From a virus: a DNA stretch of 22,957 nt. This document shows positions 16,923-22,957 of this stretch, one piece after another (position 1 is the first letter of the stretch; every line of letters starts with the position of its first letter). The DNA lies in IMG/VR virus record IMGVR_UViG_3300042397_003508, positions 1-22,957 of that record; one strand, written 5' to 3'. The position numbers and the translations under genes are program-made. The notes under the pieces were generated by a model. The model made no database searches. It saw nothing but the letters and a program-made list of their open reading frames with translations, and was not told the DNA's origin.

Positions 16923-17114
16923 ATGATAGGTGCGATTAAAGTAGAAAAAATAGAAAAGACCAAATTCCGAAAGGCGGATGAAAGTCTTGACTACAATATG
17001 AGTGGTAAGAAAAAGAAAAAACACCATGACAAAAGTTTTTATAGATTAGCGAGGGAAGAGGACGATGACTACAATTTTGATGGATACGATAAAAAAGCAA
17101 ATAAAAGATATTGA
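16923..17114 (+). CDS. 63-aa basic/acidic small protein
   Basis: A strong GGAGG (16900-16904) lies upstream, though 18 bases from ATG 16923 is a long spacing. The product has a Lys-rich first half (VEKIEKTKFRKADES, GKKKKKHHDKSFYRL) and an acidic second half (REEDDDYNFDGYDKK). KHHDKSFYRL is a pattern seen in tiny phage proteins before ClpP- or helicase-type genes; function unknown. Its 3' end overlaps the next gene by 50 bases. Confidence 0.6.
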   Translation: MIGAIKVEKIEKTKFRKADESLDYNMSGKKKKKHHDKSFYRLAREEDDDYNFDGYDKKANKRY

Positions 17115-17238
17115 GTTAAAAATTGAAACTCAACAAGGTGATGTTGAGCAATTGAAAAAAATGCTTGAACGACTGAAGTATCAACAATTCGAAGAAGATA
17201 TCCGAGAATCGGATTCCAGGCAATTGTTGAAGGGTTGA
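17065..17238 (+). CDS. 57-aa coiled-coil protein
   Basis: ATG 17065 has GAAGAGG just upstream. The product is one continuous helix with heptad character (IKKQIKDIELKIETQQ, VEQLKKMLERLKYQQFEED) and a polar tail. It overlaps the 63-aa gene in another frame and ends just before a strong promoter. Similar short coiled-coil proteins are common in T4-like early regions; function unknown. Confidence 0.6.
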   Translation: MTTILMDTIKKQIKDIELKIETQQGDVEQLKKMLERLKYQQFEEDIRESDSRQLLKG

Positions 17239-17258
17239 CTCCGTAGCAACACTTCAGG

Positions 17259-17287
17259 TTGACAGGCAAGAGTTCTTGTCATATAAT
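17259..17287 (+). promoter_or_regulatory. Consensus sigma70 promoter
   Basis: Perfect TTGACA, 17 bases, perfect TATAAT. The spacer side carries a dyad TGACA (17260-17264) with TGTCA (17277-17281), overlapping both boxes, which could be a repressor site or chance. It drives the GTG-start gene at 17312 and the coupled genes after it. Confidence 0.88.
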
Positions 17288-17311
17288 GAATGTATTCTTG
17301 AAAGGAACAGT

Positions 17312-17539
17312 GTGATTACATTAGAAAACTTGACACCCGAACAAGTTGAAATGCTCAACATTCTTTGGTCTATGACCGAATTGTCTGAGGTTGAAGAATG
17401 GCAGGAAACTCTTACTGAAGAAGAAAGAGAAATGAGTGAGGCTCTTATTCGACTTGTGATTTTGGAATCTATGGATAAAATTATTACAAGTGATTTGAGT
17501 GATGCACAGGAAGTTTTGAAAAAGTTTACTAAGGGTTGA
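17312..17539 (+). CDS. 75-aa acidic phage protein, GTG start
   Basis: The in-frame codons upstream lie inside the promoter -10 box, so GTG 17312 with AAAGGA at 5-6 bases upstream is the credible start. The product reads (M)ITLENLTPEQVEMLNILWSM, SEVEEWQETLTEEEREMSEAL, IRLVILESMDKII and a tail. It is helical and strongly acidic. The LTPEQVEMLxxxWSxxxxEExxEWxxTL pattern recurs in early regions of phages of aquatic proteobacteria. No function known. Confidence 0.75.
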   Translation: MITLENLTPEQVEMLNILWSMTELSEVEEWQETLTEEEREMSEALIRLVILESMDKIITSDLSDAQEVLKKFTKG

Positions 17540-17541
17540 TT

Positions 17542-17739
17542 ATGGATAAGTTTGATTTCATGGTGGATTTTCTGATTAATGATAAACAGAGGTCTTACGA
17601 TAACATTTTGCTTGAAGATGAGGAACTTGAAAATGCTTCCTCGGCATTTGTCGAAAGTATTTTGCTGAATGCTTATAACGTCACTGACCGGCGACTTTAT
17701 AAAACTACTCTGAAAAAAGTTACGGAGTTGGTAGAATGA
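17542..17739 (+). CDS. 65-aa small protein
   Basis: ATG 17542 lies two bases after the preceding stop, with AAGGGTTG as ribosome site. The product MDKFDFMVDFLINDKQRSYD, then helical NILLEDEELENASSAFVESI and LNAYNVTDRRLYKTTLKKVTELVE, is helical and unrecognised. Its stop overlaps the next start (ATGA). Confidence 0.65.
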   Translation: MDKFDFMVDFLINDKQRSYDNILLEDEELENASSAFVESILLNAYNVTDRRLYKTTLKKVTELVE

Positions 17740-17873
17740 GTCACGAAATCGAGTTTCACTTTTATCTTGATGCATGGTTGTGGTGCCGGCAAAATGGTTT
17801 TGATTTTAAACGTGAATACATGGTGAAAAAAGATTTTAGAACCTGGACGCTTGCCATACCTGAAGATGTGTGA
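17736..17873 (+). CDS. 45-aa small protein
   Basis: ATG 17736 overlaps the previous stop (ATGA), a classic coupling. The product MSHEIEFHFYLDAWLWCRQN then GFDFKREYMVKKDFRTWTLA and IPEDV is rich in aromatic residues and is unrecognised. It is third in a row of tiny coupled genes behind the 17259 promoter. Its 3' end carries the next promoter. Confidence 0.6.
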   Translation: MSHEIEFHFYLDAWLWCRQNGFDFKREYMVKKDFRTWTLAIPEDV

Positions 17874-17879
17874 TACAAT
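17851..17879 (+). promoter_or_regulatory. Sigma70-type promoter
   Basis: TTGCCA, 17 bases ending in TGTGTGA, TACAAT. It overlaps the end of the 45-aa gene and precedes the 17903 gene. Confidence 0.72.
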
Positions 17880-17902
17880 TCTTCCGTTTGTGAGGAATTA
17901 TT

Positions 17903-18256
17903 ATGATGATTTATGTGAAATCTTCTTCAAAAAAGAAGAACATTACAAAAAAGAAAAAAGCCGAATATGATGCATGGTTAGATTCGGTAAAAACCATGCC
18001 AGGAATCCAAGGACGCAAATTTACTGGTGCAAAGTTAGTAAGCACTAACACACTTCCAAAATTGTCTGCTCCTCCTGGTCGAGAGACAACTTACTACAAA
18101 AGTGTTACAACCCCAGGTGGTGACTGCACAAAGCCAAACCTTCCTAAAGTTTATACCGGTACAGCCATGAAGGGTATTGGTACGTTGCACAAATCCAACG
18201 CTGTCCCAGTGTTCACGGATGAAGATATGCTGGCGCAGGCTTCGATGAGGAGGTAG
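17903..18256 (+). CDS. Conserved phage hypothetical protein, 117 aa
   Basis: Two adjacent ATGs (17903, 17906) could start it; TGAGGA lies at a suitable distance. The product has a Lys-rich N-terminus (SSSKKKNITKKKKAEYDAWL), then LSAPPGRET, CTKPNLPKVYTGTAMKGIG, TLHKSNAVPVFTDEDM and ASMRR at the end. The APPGRE and TGTAMKGIGTLHKSNAVPVF blocks recur widely in phages and some prophages; the function is unknown. Basic and probably partly disordered at the N-terminus, so a nucleic-acid or host-protein contact is possible. Confidence 0.78.
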   Translation: MMIYVKSSSKKKNITKKKKAEYDAWLDSVKTMPGIQGRKFTGAKLVSTNTLPKLSAPPGRETTYYKSVTTPGGDCTKPNLPKVYTGTAMKGIGTLHKSNAVPVFTDEDMLAQASMRR

Positions 18257-18257
18257 G

Positions 18258-18380
18258 ATGATTATCGGACTATCAAACCTCTGGCTTGTCGCCTTAGGAG
18301 CGTTCCTAGGCGCTCTATTTGGTAGAACTTTAACATTCGGTTTTATGGCTGTTGCTTTTTTGATACAATTACTACTTTAG
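18258..18380 (+). CDS. 40-aa membrane mini-protein
   Basis: ATG 18258 has a strong GAGGAGG upstream, in the end of the previous gene. The product MIIGLSNLWLVALGAFLGAL then FGRTLTFGFMAVAFLIQLLL is almost wholly hydrophobic with two possible membrane segments and small-residue motifs (GAFLGALFG). Candidates are a small membrane effector or holin-like peptide; nothing proves a role. The ribosome site and spacing argue that it is real. Confidence 0.62.
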   Translation: MIIGLSNLWLVALGAFLGALFGRTLTFGFMAVAFLIQLLL

Positions 18381-18417
18381 TATTACTGTTGTTTTTTTAC
18401 AAATCTGCAAAAAATGG

Positions 18418-18445
18418 TTGCCATTCCTGCCGGAACCTGTAGAAT
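18418..18445 (+). promoter_or_regulatory. Extended -10 promoter with shared leader
   Basis: TTGCCA, 16 bases ending in TG, TAGAAT. The leader holds GTTGAGTTGATAAGG (18453-18467), identical over 15 bases to that at 11427-11441. Confidence 0.72.
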
Positions 18446-18474
18446 AGACTTTGTTGAGTTGATAAGGCAATCGA

Positions 18475-19224
18475 ATGAAACTTCTTTCTACTGGTAATCC
18501 TAAGGTCTTGAAAGGTCTTAAACAAGGCTTCAATACCTACATTTTGCACCTTGCACCCGCTAACGTTTCTGGTTATGAAACTTGTCCTAAGCGGACCGCT
18601 GGTTGTACCGCGGCATGTTTGAACACCGCAGGTCGCGGCGGTATGTTCAAAAAAGGTGAATCGACCAATGTCATTCAAGAGGCACGTAAACGCAAAACAA
18701 AAATGTTTTTCGAGAACCGTACCGAGTTTATGGCACTTCTGGTTAAAGATATTGAATTGGCAATCAAGCAAAGCAAAAAATTGGATTTGGTTCCCGTTTT
18801 TCGCTTGAATGGCACTTCGGACTTATCGTTCGAAAAATATGAAGTTGTCCGTAACGGTCAACTATTCCGCAATATCTTTGCTGCCTTCCCTGATGTTCAA
18901 TTTTACGACTACACAAAAATCCTTGGTCGTAAAGTGAAAGATATTCCTAACTATCAATTGACCTTTTCGGCTGCCGATGGCAATGATACGGATGTCCTCC
19001 GTGCTATTGCTGAAGGTCTGAATGTCGCTACCGTTTTCGGTCTGAAAAAGACCGAGGCAATGCCTGAAACCTACAATGGTCGCCCCGTGTTTAACGGTGA
19101 TGAATCTGATTTGCGATTCCTTGACCCCAAAGGTGTTATTGTTGGTTTGTATGCCAAAGGTAAGGCTAAAAAAGATACTAGCGGCTTCGTTAAGTATCCT
19201 ACTATTATGTTGAAGGCCGCATAA
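18475..19224 (+). CDS. GP88-family phage protein
   Basis: This 249-aa protein has the features of the gene-product-88 family known from mycobacteriophages and many T4-like phages: LHLAPANVSGYETCPKRTAGC then TAACLNTAGRGG (about 25-56), with cysteines C37, C44 and C48 spaced like a metal or cluster site; then TEFMALLVKDIELA, PVFRLNGTSDLSFEKY, FYDYTKI (near 143-149) and a C-terminal PKGVIVGLYAKGKAKKD. The alternating strands (VFRLNGTSD, FYDYTK, TFSAADGN, TVFGL) look like a TIM-barrel, so an enzyme with a Cys-bound metal is plausible. Its biochemical role is not known. It has its own promoter; the start is set by TAAGG seven bases upstream. Confidence 0.8.
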   Translation: MKLLSTGNPKVLKGLKQGFNTYILHLAPANVSGYETCPKRTAGCTAACLNTAGRGGMFKKGESTNVIQEARKRKTKMFFENRTEFMALLVKDIELAIKQSKKLDLVPVFRLNGTSDLSFEKYEVVRNGQLFRNIFAAFPDVQFYDYTKILGRKVKDIPNYQLTFSAADGNDTDVLRAIAEGLNVATVFGLKKTEAMPETYNGRPVFNGDESDLRFLDPKGVIVGLYAKGKAKKDTSGFVKYPTIMLKAA

Positions 19225-19239
19225 TTGCCTAAAGACTGG

Positions 19240-19268
19240 TTGCCGAAAGGTAATCGGTCTGCTATACT
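19240..19268 (+). promoter_or_regulatory. Sigma70-type promoter
   Basis: TTGCCG, 17 bases, TATACT, ahead of the winged-helix gene at 19300, which also has TAGGAG before its ATG. Confidence 0.68.
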
Positions 19269-19299
19269 TCGTTCATGTTCATTCTATTAGGAGTTTGTT

Positions 19300-19650
19300 A
19301 TGTCTAAAACTACCAAGGCTGTAAAGCTAAAACCTTTCGAAAAAGTCCTCAATGTTCTTATTTCTGGTCAAGTCACCAGTAAAGAACAACTAGATGCACT
19401 TCTAGGAAAAGAAATTATGATGTACCGCATTTCCACTTATATGTGGCACATCAAAACAATTGCGAACGGTATTATCCGTGTCGCTAAAGATGGTCGTAAA
19501 GTTACTGGTTATCAACTTGTCAATGTCAATGAGGTTAAAAAATACCTTGAAGATAATGGCCTTCTATTGTCCAAGGTTGAAAAGCTTTCGGATATTTCTG
19601 AGCCGGTTGAACAGGTCGAAGTCGCCAAGGCTGATGCTGAAACTGTCTGA
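19300..19650 (+). CDS. Winged-helix DNA-binding-type protein
   Basis: The 116-aa product reads as a compact winged helix-turn-helix: KPFEKVLNVLISGQVTSKEQLDALLG (helices 1-2), EIMMYRISTYMWHIKTIA (recognition helix region), and a wing NGIIRVAKDGRKVTGYQLVN. A helical, acidic C-terminal tail follows (75-116). Similar small proteins occur widely in phages and are treated as transcriptional regulators. It stands alone between a promoter and a strong terminator, which fits a regulator made at a set level. DNA target unknown. Confidence 0.78.
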   Translation: MSKTTKAVKLKPFEKVLNVLISGQVTSKEQLDALLGKEIMMYRISTYMWHIKTIANGIIRVAKDGRKVTGYQLVNVNEVKKYLEDNGLLLSKVEKLSDISEPVEQVEVAKADAETV

Positions 19651-19669
19651 CAACTTAAACACTACAGAG

Positions 19670-19697
19670 GTCCGAGCTTTGCCTCGGACTTTTTTTA
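19670..19697 (+). terminator. Rho-independent terminator
   Basis: GTCCGAG-CTTTGC-CTCGGAC is a 7-bp perfect G/C-rich stem followed by a run of eight T (counting the first base after the stem). It ends the winged-helix transcription unit. Confidence 0.93.
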
Positions 19698-19708
19698 TGG
19701 AGAATTGA

Positions 19709-19864
19709 ATGTGGAGATTGTGGGCTAAAGCACTAGGTGAGAAAGCATCCGAGGATGATAAAGAAGCCGATAAAATCGCTTGCATTCGCACTGCGATTGT
19801 GTTATGCTACATCATTACAAACATTTTTATTGTTGCTGGCGTTATTCGCCATTGGAATGACTGA
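19709..19864 (+). CDS. 51-aa single-span membrane protein
   Basis: ATG 19709 has GGAG 8 bases upstream, within the terminator's downstream side. The product starts MWRLWAKALGEKASEDDKEA and then DKIACIRTAIVLCYIITNIF followed by IVAGVIRHWND: a charged amphipathic N-terminus, then one membrane helix (about 27-46) and a short tail. The MWRLWAKALGEKASxDDxEAD pattern recurs in T4-like phages of aquatic bacteria. Function unknown; a holin or membrane regulator is possible. Its stop overlaps the next start (TGATG), so the two are coupled. Confidence 0.72.
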   Translation: MWRLWAKALGEKASEDDKEADKIACIRTAIVLCYIITNIFIVAGVIRHWND

Positions 19865-20403
19865 TGAATATTTTCTACCTTGACCCTGACCCAAAAGTTT
19901 GTGCGGAGATGCACAACAACAAGCATACCGTAAAAATGATTATTGAGTATGCACAACTCATGTCCACGGCTCATCGTTTGCTTGATGGTGAAGAATACAC
20001 CGACATGACGGCTAATGGTCGCCGTATCAAACGCTGGCGCCTAGGTGATGAGCGTGAACAACAACTAATGAAGGCTTCACATATCAATCACCCCTCTGCT
20101 GTTTGGTGCCGTGCTAACCATGAAAATTATGATTGGCTTTATATGATGTGGAAATGCCTATTGAAAGAGTACACCTATCGTTACGGTAAAGTACATGCAT
20201 GTGCAAGACTTGTTGGTGTACTTTTTAATTCACCAAAAAATATTCAGCGAGGTAATTTTTTTCCTCCCACGCCTGCGATGCCTGATGATGTAAAAATTCC
20301 TGGTGATTCTCTTGCCTCTTATCGTAATTATTACAATAAGAATAAGACGCATCTAGCCGATTGGAAAAAACGGCCGGCACCGAGTTGGTATTCGGCTATA
20401 TAA
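19864..20403 (+). CDS. Pyrimidine-dimer DNA glycosylase family protein
   Basis: This 179-aa protein begins MNIFYLDPDPKVCAEMHNNK then HTVKMIIEYAQLMSTAHRLL and continues with SHINHPSAVWCRANHENYDWLYMMW, EYTYRYGKVHA, PTPAMPDD and YRNYYNKNKTHLADWKKRPAPSWY. This His-rich layout corresponds to the family annotated as pyrimidine-dimer DNA glycosylase in phages, distantly linked to T4 endonuclease V. It would excise UV-damaged bases, useful in sunlit water, but activity has not been shown for most members and catalytic residues are not certain from sequence alone. Coupled to the membrane protein before it. Confidence 0.68.
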   Translation: MNIFYLDPDPKVCAEMHNNKHTVKMIIEYAQLMSTAHRLLDGEEYTDMTANGRRIKRWRLGDEREQQLMKASHINHPSAVWCRANHENYDWLYMMWKCLLKEYTYRYGKVHACARLVGVLFNSPKNIQRGNFFPPTPAMPDDVKIPGDSLASYRNYYNKNKTHLADWKKRPAPSWYSAI

Positions 20404-20413
20404 GGTTATCAAT

Positions 20414-20731
20414 ATGCCAACTTATAGTTTTTTTAATTCTGAGACAGGTGAGGAGTTCGAATCGTTCATGAAAATTTCTGAGCGTGATGAATATCTGAAA
20501 TCCAATCCACACATTCAACCTGTGGTGACTGCGCCAGCAATCGTATCTGGCGTGTCTACCTCTATGCAGAACCGTGTGCCAGATGGCTTTAAAGAGGTTC
20601 TCTCTAAAGTGTCTGAAGCACATCCGGGAAGTGCCCTAGCACAAAAACATTCTAGGAAATCCATCAAACAAGCCAGGACCGAACAGGTTGTGAAGAAGCA
20701 CGTAGAGAGGAAAACTGGCGTAAAAATTTAA
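20414..20731 (+). CDS. FmdB-like conserved phage protein lacking zinc cysteines
   Basis: The 105-aa product begins MPTYSFFNSETGEEFESFMK then ISERDEYLKSNPHIQPVVTAPAIVSG, which matches the start of FmdB/zinc-ribbon-type small proteins but without the CxxC knuckles. A second part reads RVPDGFKEVLSKVSEAHPGS then a basic tail (SRKSIKQARTEQVVKKHVER). This form is common in T4-like phages, often close to phoH, as here (10 bases upstream). Role unknown. Confidence 0.75.
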   Translation: MPTYSFFNSETGEEFESFMKISERDEYLKSNPHIQPVVTAPAIVSGVSTSMQNRVPDGFKEVLSKVSEAHPGSALAQKHSRKSIKQARTEQVVKKHVERKTGVKI

Positions 20732-20740
20732 AGGGTCTCA

Positions 20741-21481
20741 ATGGCTAGAAAAGCAAACACCAGAATACATCTTGAGGATGAGCAACCAAAGATTACGAAT
20801 GCACTTAAGGTTCGTATAGATGATTTAAAAACATTTGAGCCACTGACAGAAAATCAAAAGATATTTTTTGATGCATATAAAAGAGGAGATTATTTTGTAG
20901 CATTGCATGGTGTTGCAGGTACAGGTAAAACTTTTTGTGCCCTATACAAAGCACTAGAAGAAGTTTTGGATAAGAGTAATCCATTTAGAAAAATTATTCT
21001 TGTTCGTTCGGCCGTTCAATCTAGAGAGATTGGTCATTTGCCTGGTGATGTTACAGAAAAGATGGAAATCTATCAACAACCTTACAGACAAATTTGTGAG
21101 ACATTGTTTGGTAGAAAAGATGCATATCAGAGACTTGAAGAACAAGGTTTCATTGAATTCATTTCAACTTCATTCATTCGTGGTATGAGTTTTGATGATG
21201 CAATCATTATTGTTGATGAAATGCAAAACTTAACATTCGAAGAAATTGATACTGTTATGACCCGTGTTGGTTATCGCTCAAAGATTATTTGGTGTGGTGA
21301 TTATAGACAAACAGACTTGAACAAAAAGAAAAATGATATGAGTGGCATTCTTAAATTTTTTGACATTGCATATCACATGGGAGCCTTCACAAGGATTGAG
21401 TTTACACCGGAAGATATCGTTCGAAGTTCTTTAGTGAAAGACTATATCTTAGCTAAAATGGTTTATGAGGATAATAATTGA
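20741..21481 (+). CDS. phoH: PhoH-like ATPase
   Basis: The 246-aa product carries Walker A G57-VAGTGKT64, LVRSAVQSREIGHLPGD (88-103), and Walker B IIIVDEMQN with D159-E160; the SKIIWCGDYRQTDL segment is the sensor region. It is a single PhoH domain, without the PIN domain seen in some bacterial forms. PhoH is often present in marine phages and was first linked to phosphate starvation, but its reaction is unclear; RNA-helicase or nuclease-helper roles have been proposed. GGGTCTC precedes the ATG as a weak ribosome site. The stop overlaps the next start (TTGA). Confidence 0.92.
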   Translation: MARKANTRIHLEDEQPKITNALKVRIDDLKTFEPLTENQKIFFDAYKRGDYFVALHGVAGTGKTFCALYKALEEVLDKSNPFRKIILVRSAVQSREIGHLPGDVTEKMEIYQQPYRQICETLFGRKDAYQRLEEQGFIEFISTSFIRGMSFDDAIIIVDEMQNLTFEEIDTVMTRVGYRSKIIWCGDYRQTDLNKKKNDMSGILKFFDIAYHMGAFTRIEFTPEDIVRSSLVKDYILAKMVYEDNN

Positions 21482-22056
21482 TTGACAGTGCAAAATTTCT
21501 GGAAGAAAACGGCTATCTTTTTCTTCCAGACTTTATAGATAAAGATAGCTGTAGACTTATGGCTGAATCGATGATTGAAGCTGTAGAGTCTGGTCGAGGT
21601 GAAAAGGACCCTCAGTGCCCAATGTCCTATTCTTTCATTGATGTTTTTGATAGCGCACATGATGAAATTTTACCGCATCTTAAAAAAGTGAGTGGTAAAA
21701 ATTTACTGAAAACTTTTAATTATTGTAGACTGTATCAACCGGGTGAAACTTTAGAAAGACATACGGACAGAGACTCATGTGAATATTCAATAACATTAAC
21801 TCTCGGTTTTGAAGGTAAACCTTGGCCATTTTTTATTGAGGACAAAAAAGGATTCGAAAAAGAAATTTTAGCTTCGGTTGGTGATGTGATTTTTTATAAA
21901 GGAATTGAAAGACCTCATTGGAGAAATTCATACAAAGAAGGGAAGTGGCAAGCACAAGTATTTTTTCATTACGTCGATGCCGAAGGTGAATATAAAAACC
22001 AACCTATAATTGAAATGTTTAGAAAAGAAAAAAATGTTTTTGTTGAAAAAACCTGA
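21478..22056 (+). CDS. 2OG-Fe(II) oxygenase
   Basis: TTG 21478 overlaps the phoH stop; no ATG gives full length, so a coupled TTG start is most likely. The 192-aa product has the double-stranded beta-helix iron site H95-x-D97 (LERHTDRDS) and distal H147 (RPHWRN). N-terminal DSAKFLEENGYLFLPDFIDK is typical of prolyl-hydroxylase-like family members in aquatic phages. The enzyme would use O2 and 2-oxoglutarate to hydroxylate a protein, nucleobase or small molecule; the substrate is unknown. It overlaps the next gene by 23 bases. Confidence 0.85.
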   Translation: MIDSAKFLEENGYLFLPDFIDKDSCRLMAESMIEAVESGRGEKDPQCPMSYSFIDVFDSAHDEILPHLKKVSGKNLLKTFNYCRLYQPGETLERHTDRDSCEYSITLTLGFEGKPWPFFIEDKKGFEKEILASVGDVIFYKGIERPHWRNSYKEGKWQAQVFFHYVDAEGEYKNQPIIEMFRKEKNVFVEKT

Positions 22057-22699
22057 AGCACTAAATTTTGATTTGAATGCTGAAAATTCTCCTTCAGGTA
22101 GACTTTATAAAACACCTTCAGGAGAAAAATATCCTTCCGTTACAACTATACTTTCTTCATACGGAAAGAAACAACTGTTTGAGTGGCGCGAACGTGTTGG
22201 TGCTGAGGAAGCAAATCGTATAGCAGCCAAAGCATCACGCCGAGGCACGGCTTTACATACCGTTTGTGAAAAGTACCTACTCAATGAATTGACAGGTATG
22301 AAACTTGCTAGTATGATTCCTTCAACAAAGGAACTTTTCTTTAAAATGAAAAGCTTGTTGGATGAAAACATAACAACGGTTTATTGCCTTGAACAAGCAT
22401 TGTATTCTGATAGAATGCGTATCGCTGGCCGTGTTGACTGTATCGCCGAATGGAATGGCAAAATTTCAGTTGTTGATTTCAAGTCATCTACCAATCAGAA
22501 AGAAAAAGAAAAAATTGGAAACTATTTCATGCAATGCACCGCATATGCATTGATGTATGAAGAAATTGTAGGTGTACCCATTGAACAGATTGTTGTTTTG
22601 ATTGGTACTGAAAATGGACCAGGTCAAGTTTTTATCGAAAAGAAAGATGATTACATTGAAGAACTGGAAAAATACGTGAGGAAACACCATGACAAATGA
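22034..22699 (+). CDS. PD-(D/E)XK exonuclease (RecB/Cas4-like)
   Basis: I use ATG 22034 (221 aa) over a TTG at 22010. Motifs appear in order: YPSVTTIL (33-40), RRGTALHTVCEKYL (69-82, His75), G132-RVD135, V-V-D148-F-K150, and Q167-CTAYALM. That set (His, Asp, D-x-K, QxxxY) is the RecB/AddB/Cas4-type nuclease site, common in phage exonucleases that process DNA ends for recombination and host DNA breakdown. Weak AGAAAAG upstream. The gene lies within an overlapping chain: phoH, oxygenase, exonuclease, PP-loop protein. Confidence 0.87.
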   Translation: MFLLKKPEALNFDLNAENSPSGRLYKTPSGEKYPSVTTILSSYGKKQLFEWRERVGAEEANRIAAKASRRGTALHTVCEKYLLNELTGMKLASMIPSTKELFFKMKSLLDENITTVYCLEQALYSDRMRIAGRVDCIAEWNGKISVVDFKSSTNQKEKEKIGNYFMQCTAYALMYEEIVGVPIEQIVVLIGTENGPGQVFIEKKDDYIEELEKYVRKHHDK

Positions 22700-22957
22700 T
22701 GAAATTTATTTTTACAGTGAAGATGGCACAAAATTCAAATCAAAAATTAGTGCTATTGAATACTCACAAAAAACTGGTCAACAAATAAAATTTTATTTCC
22801 ATGATGAAATCTATTCCAAAGTGGACTGGAAAAAAGAGTTGCCACATGATTTGAATTATTATTACAAACAACAGGCTCTACGGCTTCGTGAAAAATTTGA
22901 CTATCTGGTTTTAGCATATAGTGGTGGAGCAGACTCAACTTGTATACTCGAAACTTT
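22689..22957 (+). CDS. PP-loop ATP pyrophosphatase, N-terminal part (cut by window edge)
   Basis: ATG 22689 lies inside the end of the exonuclease gene; the reading frame is open to the last base. The 89 visible residues show an N-terminal segment MTNDEIYFYSEDGTKFKSKI, then KVDWKKELPHDLNYYYKQQA and LREKFDYLVLAYSGGADST. S78-GGADS83 is the PP-loop that adenylates substrates in N-type ATP pyrophosphatases (QueC, TilS, PAPS reductase, Asn synthetase). The N-terminal extension of about 70 residues differs from TilS or QueC, so the subfamily is open. A link to tRNA or deazaguanine modification is possible in a phage with so many tRNAs, but cannot be claimed from this fragment. Confidence 0.78.
   Translation, partial: MTNDEIYFYSEDGTKFKSKISAIEYSQKTGQQIKFYFHDEIYSKVDWKKELPHDLNYYYKQQALRLREKFDYLVLAYSGGADSTCILET

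Noticed and set aside
19460-19708. 82-aa plus-strand frame crossing the terminator
   Set aside because: Overlaps the winged-helix gene in another frame and reads through the terminator hairpin; no ribosome site.

Overview
The window looks like part of the genome of a large, lytic, T4-like tailed phage, probably infecting an aquatic Gram-negative bacterium. The phage-type genes are a T4-type RNase H (5'-nuclease), PhoH, a ClpP-like protease, a GP88-family protein, an LPD29-like protein, a 2OG-Fe(II) oxygenase and a PD-(D/E)XK exonuclease. They sit with many tiny overlapping genes and secreted or membrane virion-type proteins of the kind seen in marine and freshwater myoviruses. All genes read on the + strand. 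Host assignment is inference only; promoters have an ordinary sigma70-type TTGACA-(16-17)-TATAAT form.

Region 1 (1-7263) is a dense tRNA array. I count 29 tRNA genes, nearly all with an encoded CCA, covering all 20 amino acids if at least one CAT tRNA is Met, plus two tRNA-like genes. A few proteins sit between the tRNAs: a PD-(D/E)XK-like nuclease, a YkuK/DUF458 RNase H-fold protein, a small secreted GxSxG hydrolase, a fatty-acid-hydroxylase-type membrane diiron protein and, near the end, a 474-aa Ro60-like (DUF2828/TROVE plus vWA) protein. Many tRNAs are unusual. Four share a non-canonical T-loop (AGCGTTA) and lack the D-loop GG. tRNA-Tyr and a 66-nt tRNA-like gene have no D-arm. Two tRNA-Leu have short variable loops. 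A tRNA-Arg core lacks an acceptor stem.

The spacers hold structured RNAs: several with long terminal stems (up to 20 perfect bp), and five copies of a new element made of a sequence-variable but always paired 7-bp stem, a conserved TTCAGCAA inside it and GTTRTT or GTTTTT after it. Two of the five copies carry tRNA-like cores. Two copies form the leader of the Ro60-like gene, and an 82-nt RNA with a 16-bp terminal stem and a predicted 5-bp kissing loop follows it. Ro60 is known to bind Y RNAs, which have long end-to-end stems and, in bacteria, tRNA-like modules. My inference is that this is a phage-encoded Ro/Y-RNA-like system built into a tRNA array; it is the most interesting part of the window.

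Region 2 (7318-11348) is a tightly packed five-gene virion or envelope module: two secreted proteins (the second gene's signal peptide is encoded inside the end of the first gene), a membrane coiled-coil protein, a 50-aa protein and a membrane-anchored helical protein. Region 3 (11392-16899) holds an LPD29-like protein, conserved T4-like hypotheticals, RNase H, a DUF6433-like protein, a glycosyltransferase, a sugar epimerase and ClpP. Region 4 (16923-22957) holds short early-type genes behind several strong promoters, a GP88-family protein, a winged-helix protein followed by a clear terminator, a pyrimidine-dimer-glycosylase-family protein, PhoH, a 2OG oxygenase, a PD-(D/E)XK exonuclease and the start of a PP-loop ATPase cut by the window edge. 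No stretch over 300 bases is without a feature.
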